NCBI RefSeq assembly: GCF_002043005.1
Contig: NZ_CP020330.1
Location: 4,482,001 to 4,546,000 of the forward strand
DNA: 64,000 nt
Origin: Martelella mediterranea DSM 17316
GTDB lineage: Bacteria > Pseudomonadota > Alphaproteobacteria > Rhizobiales > Rhizobiaceae
Reading direction: 5' to 3'
A program made the translations under genes and the position numbers. The notes beneath the pieces were generated by a model. That model was not told the origin of the DNA. It saw only the letters and a list, made by a program, of their open reading frames with translations, and did not search any database. How positions within the stretch are numbered: position 1 is the first letter of the stretch; each line of letters starts with the position of its first letter. Positions 62,427 through 64,000 of this stretch are shown here, piece after piece.

Positions 62427-63074
62427 ATGACCGACACCACGAAAAAACTGACCACGGAGCAGAAGGAAGAACCGTTCCTGAAGCTTGCCTTCGAGCTCGG
62501 CCCGCTGATGGTGTTCTTCTTCGCCAATTTCCGCGGCGAATGGCTGATGAACACCTTTCCGGCACTGTCCGTGTTCGGCACGCCGCTTCTGGTGGCGACC
62601 GCGCTTTTCATGATCGCGACCGTTATATCGCTGATCGGATCGCGGATCGTGCTCGGCAATATCCCTCTGATGCCGCTGGTTTCGGGCGCGGTGGTGATGG
62701 TGTTCGGGGCGCTGTCGATCTGGCTGCAGGACGAGACCTTCATCAAGATGAAGCCGACCATTGTCAACGGGTTGTTCGCCGCCGTCCTGCTCGGCGGCCT
62801 CGTCTTCGGCCGTTCGCTGCTCGGCTACGTGTTCCACTCCGCCTTCCGGCTCGATGACGAGGGCTGGCGCAAGCTCACCTTCCGCTGGGGCCTGTTCTTC
62901 GTGTTTCTGGCCGTGCTCAACGAGGTGGTCTGGCGTAATTTCTCCGCCGATTTCTGGGTCAATTTCAAGGTCTGGGGCACGATGCCGATCACCATCGCCT
63001 TCACGCTGTTCCAGATGCCGCTGATCAACAGGCATACGGTGAACCCGGCGGAGGAAGAAGCGGAGGAGAGCTGA
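62427..63074 (+). CDS. ispZ: Inner-membrane septation protein A / IspZ-YciB family
   Basis: The 215-residue protein has about five hydrophobic helices and the family motifs [38 protein letters not shown] and [13 protein letters not shown]. The region [20 protein letters not shown] is also typical. YciB is linked to cell envelope and division in enterics; the exact biochemical role is not known. It lies downstream of ftsY by 104 bp and converges with ccmG, leaving 20 bp between the stops. Confidence 0.92.
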   Translation: MTDTTKKLTTEQKEEPFLKLAFELGPLMVFFFANFRGEWLMNTFPALSVFGTPLLVATALFMIATVISLIGSRIVLGNIPLMPLVSGAVVMVFGALSIWLQDETFIKMKPTIVNGLFAAVLLGGLVFGRSLLGYVFHSAFRLDDEGWRKLTFRWGLFFVFLAVLNEVVWRNFSADFWVNFKVWGTMPITIAFTLFQMPLINRHTVNPAEEEAEES

Positions 63075-63094
63075 CGCCTCTCTTCTCTTCCGCT

Positions 63095-63682
63095 TCAGTT
63101 CATCAGCTTCGATGCCGGGCCGATGCTGCGGTTGATCACCGGCAGGATTTCCTTTTCATAGGACGCTTGGTCGATCGGGCCGATCTTCTTGAAGATGATG
63201 GTGCCGTCGGCGCCGACCACGAAGGTCTCGGGGATGCCGTAGACGCCCCAGTCGATCGCCTCCGCGCCGTTTTCGTCGACGCCGATCGCGGCATAGGGAT
63301 TGCCGAGCTCGTTGAGGAATTTCAGCGCGTTTGCCGGCTTGTCCTTGTAATTGATGCCGACGAGGTTGATCGCCGGATCTTTCGACAGTTCCAGAAGATA
63401 AGGGTGCTCGGCGCGGCAGGGGATGCACCATGAGGCGAAGACGTTCACCAGCGTGAACTTGCCATCAATCGCGGCATCGTCAAGCGCCGGGCGGTTGCTG
63501 CCCTCAAGCGCGGGCAGGTTGATCGCCGGCGCCGGCTTGCCGATCAGGACAGAGGGAATTTCGGACGGATCGTGGCCCGAGACGAACTGCCAGCCGAACA
63601 CGCCGAACAGACCGACAACCACGACCAGCGGAATGGCCGCGACCAGATAGCGGCGCGTTTTGCCCTTCTCGCTTTCGCTCAT
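63095..63682 (-). CDS. ccmG: Thiol:disulfide interchange protein CcmG/DsbE
   Basis: CcmG reduces apocytochrome c so that heme can attach. The 195-residue protein has an N-terminal membrane anchor (about 12-32, YLVAAIPLVVVVGLFGVFGW). A periplasmic thioredoxin fold follows with WCIPCRAEH, FASW just before it, and GVYGIPETFVV, a DsbE hallmark. It overlaps ccmD by 4 bp (ATGA). It is the last gene visible of the ccm unit. Confidence 0.95.
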   Translation of the reverse strand: MSESEKGKTRRYLVAAIPLVVVVGLFGVFGWQFVSGHDPSEIPSVLIGKPAPAINLPALEGSNRPALDDAAIDGKFTLVNVFASWCIPCRAEHPYLLELSKDPAINLVGINYKDKPANALKFLNELGNPYAAIGVDENGAEAIDWGVYGIPETFVVGADGTIIFKKIGPIDQASYEKEILPVINRSIGPASKLMN

Positions 63683-63840
63683 GAGCGGCCCCGGACGCTG
63701 CGGCGGGCGGCGCCCGCCTTTTCCAGAGCGTCAAGCTCGCGCCGTCTGGCGCGGCCGTCGACGAGCAGCCAGAGCACCAGCGCGGCGAATACCAGCGCGG
63801 TCGCGCCGTAGGCGGCGTAGATGAAGAATGCGTGGCTCAA
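63679..63840 (-). CDS. ccmD: Heme exporter protein CcmD
   Basis: This 53-residue protein is a single-helix component of heme chaperone release with CcmABC and CcmE. Translation gives LSHAFFIYAAYGATALVFAA (first codon TTG, read as Met). The helix ends near LLVDGRARRRELDALE, the typical CcmD positive patch. TTG at 63840 overlaps the ccmC stop as TTGA, and the end overlaps ccmG, so all three genes are translationally coupled. The use of TTG is judged from the absence of any in-frame ATG. Confidence 0.9.
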   Translation of the reverse strand: MSHAFFIYAAYGATALVFAALVLWLLVDGRARRRELDALEKAGAARRSVRGRS

Positions 63841-64000
63841 TGAGTCATCCTCGGCGCTTCAGCCCGGCTGGCCGCGACCCGGCGCATGGCGGAAACGCGG
63901 CGGCGCAGGATCTCGTTGCGCATGGCGGCAAGATGCATGGTGAAAAAGGCGAAAGTGTAGGCGAGCGCCATCACGGCAAGCGGCCACAGGAACACCGGAT
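63837..64000 (-). CDS. ccmC: Heme exporter protein CcmC, C-terminal part (runs off right edge)
   Basis: Only the last 53 residues are visible, beginning PVFLWPLAVMALAYTFAFFT and ending in a basic tail APRMTH. The hydrophobic helix plus a charged cytoplasmic tail matches the end of CcmC, the membrane protein that loads heme onto CcmE. Assignment depends on the ccmD and ccmG genes that follow in conserved order. Confidence 0.85.
   Translation of the reverse strand, partial: PVFLWPLAVMALAYTFAFFTMHLAAMRNEILRRRVSAMRRVAASRAEAPRMTH

Noticed and set aside
1..64000. CRISPR arrays, tRNA or rRNA genes, insertion sequences, prophage
   Set aside because: No regularly spaced repeats, cloverleaf-like or rRNA sequences, transposase, integrase or phage structural genes were recognised by reading. 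A tRNA scan was not possible, so a single missed tRNA cannot be fully excluded.

Overview
The window is a high-GC alphaproteobacterial chromosome segment, most likely Rhizobiales (Rhizobiaceae or a near relative). The right third carries conserved blocks typical of that order: ffh, chorismate mutase, rpsP, rimM, trmD and rplS with leuC further on, and dapF, mtaB, ftsY, ispZ and ccmGDC. The left 45 kb is accessory metabolism. No rRNA, tRNA, CRISPR array or insertion sequence was recognised.

Positions 1-11.3 kb (minus strand) hold nitrate assimilation: nasA, an assimilatory nitrate reductase fused to a CysJ-like diflavin reductase; the nasT/nasS sensor and antiterminator pair; the nrtA, nrtB and fused nrtCD nitrate importer; and the start of nirB. 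Both the nasA and the nrtA leaders contain a 20-nt hairpin with an A1/G4 hexaloop followed 7-8 nt later by an intrinsic terminator, which is the expected target of the ANTAR protein NasT. Positions 11.9-25.2 kb hold a second, respiratory nitrate operon: narK (two-domain), narGHJI, a parvulin, a DUF2478 protein, moaA, a mogA-like gene, a group III truncated hemoglobin and a DUF6522-like protein. It is headed by an FNR-type box and a divergent NarR-like regulator. Molybdenum cofactor synthesis and a possible NO-handling globin thus appear to be co-transcribed with nitrate respiration.

Positions 26.2-35.0 kb (mostly plus strand) carry a LysR-controlled catabolic operon of unknown substrate: a Tat-exported binding protein with an ABC importer, an FAD oxidoreductase, a class III CoA-transferase, an enoyl-CoA hydratase, a 7Fe-type ferredoxin, a DHDPS-family lyase and a dCMP-deaminase-like enzyme. 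Positions 35.0-45.1 kb carry a GntR-controlled sugar locus: an RbsABC-like importer, an aldo-keto reductase, a zinc dehydrogenase, a tagaturonate reductase-like enzyme, altronate dehydratase and a cytoplasmic sulfatase. Together these could form a route from (sulfated) L-galactose through L-galactonate, tagaturonate and altronate to 2-keto-3-deoxygluconate.

Positions 45.4-64.0 kb are mainly housekeeping: leuC, an amino-acid importer without its own ATPase, the ribosome and SRP genes, a metallo-beta-lactamase-fold hydrolase, an AlkD-like glycosylase, an EamA exporter, dapF, two tandem paralogous membrane proteins of unknown function, mtaB, ftsY, ispZ and cytochrome c maturation genes running off the right edge. 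Several palindromic intergenic repeats with CTCGGG/CCCGAG hairpin arms are scattered between genes.
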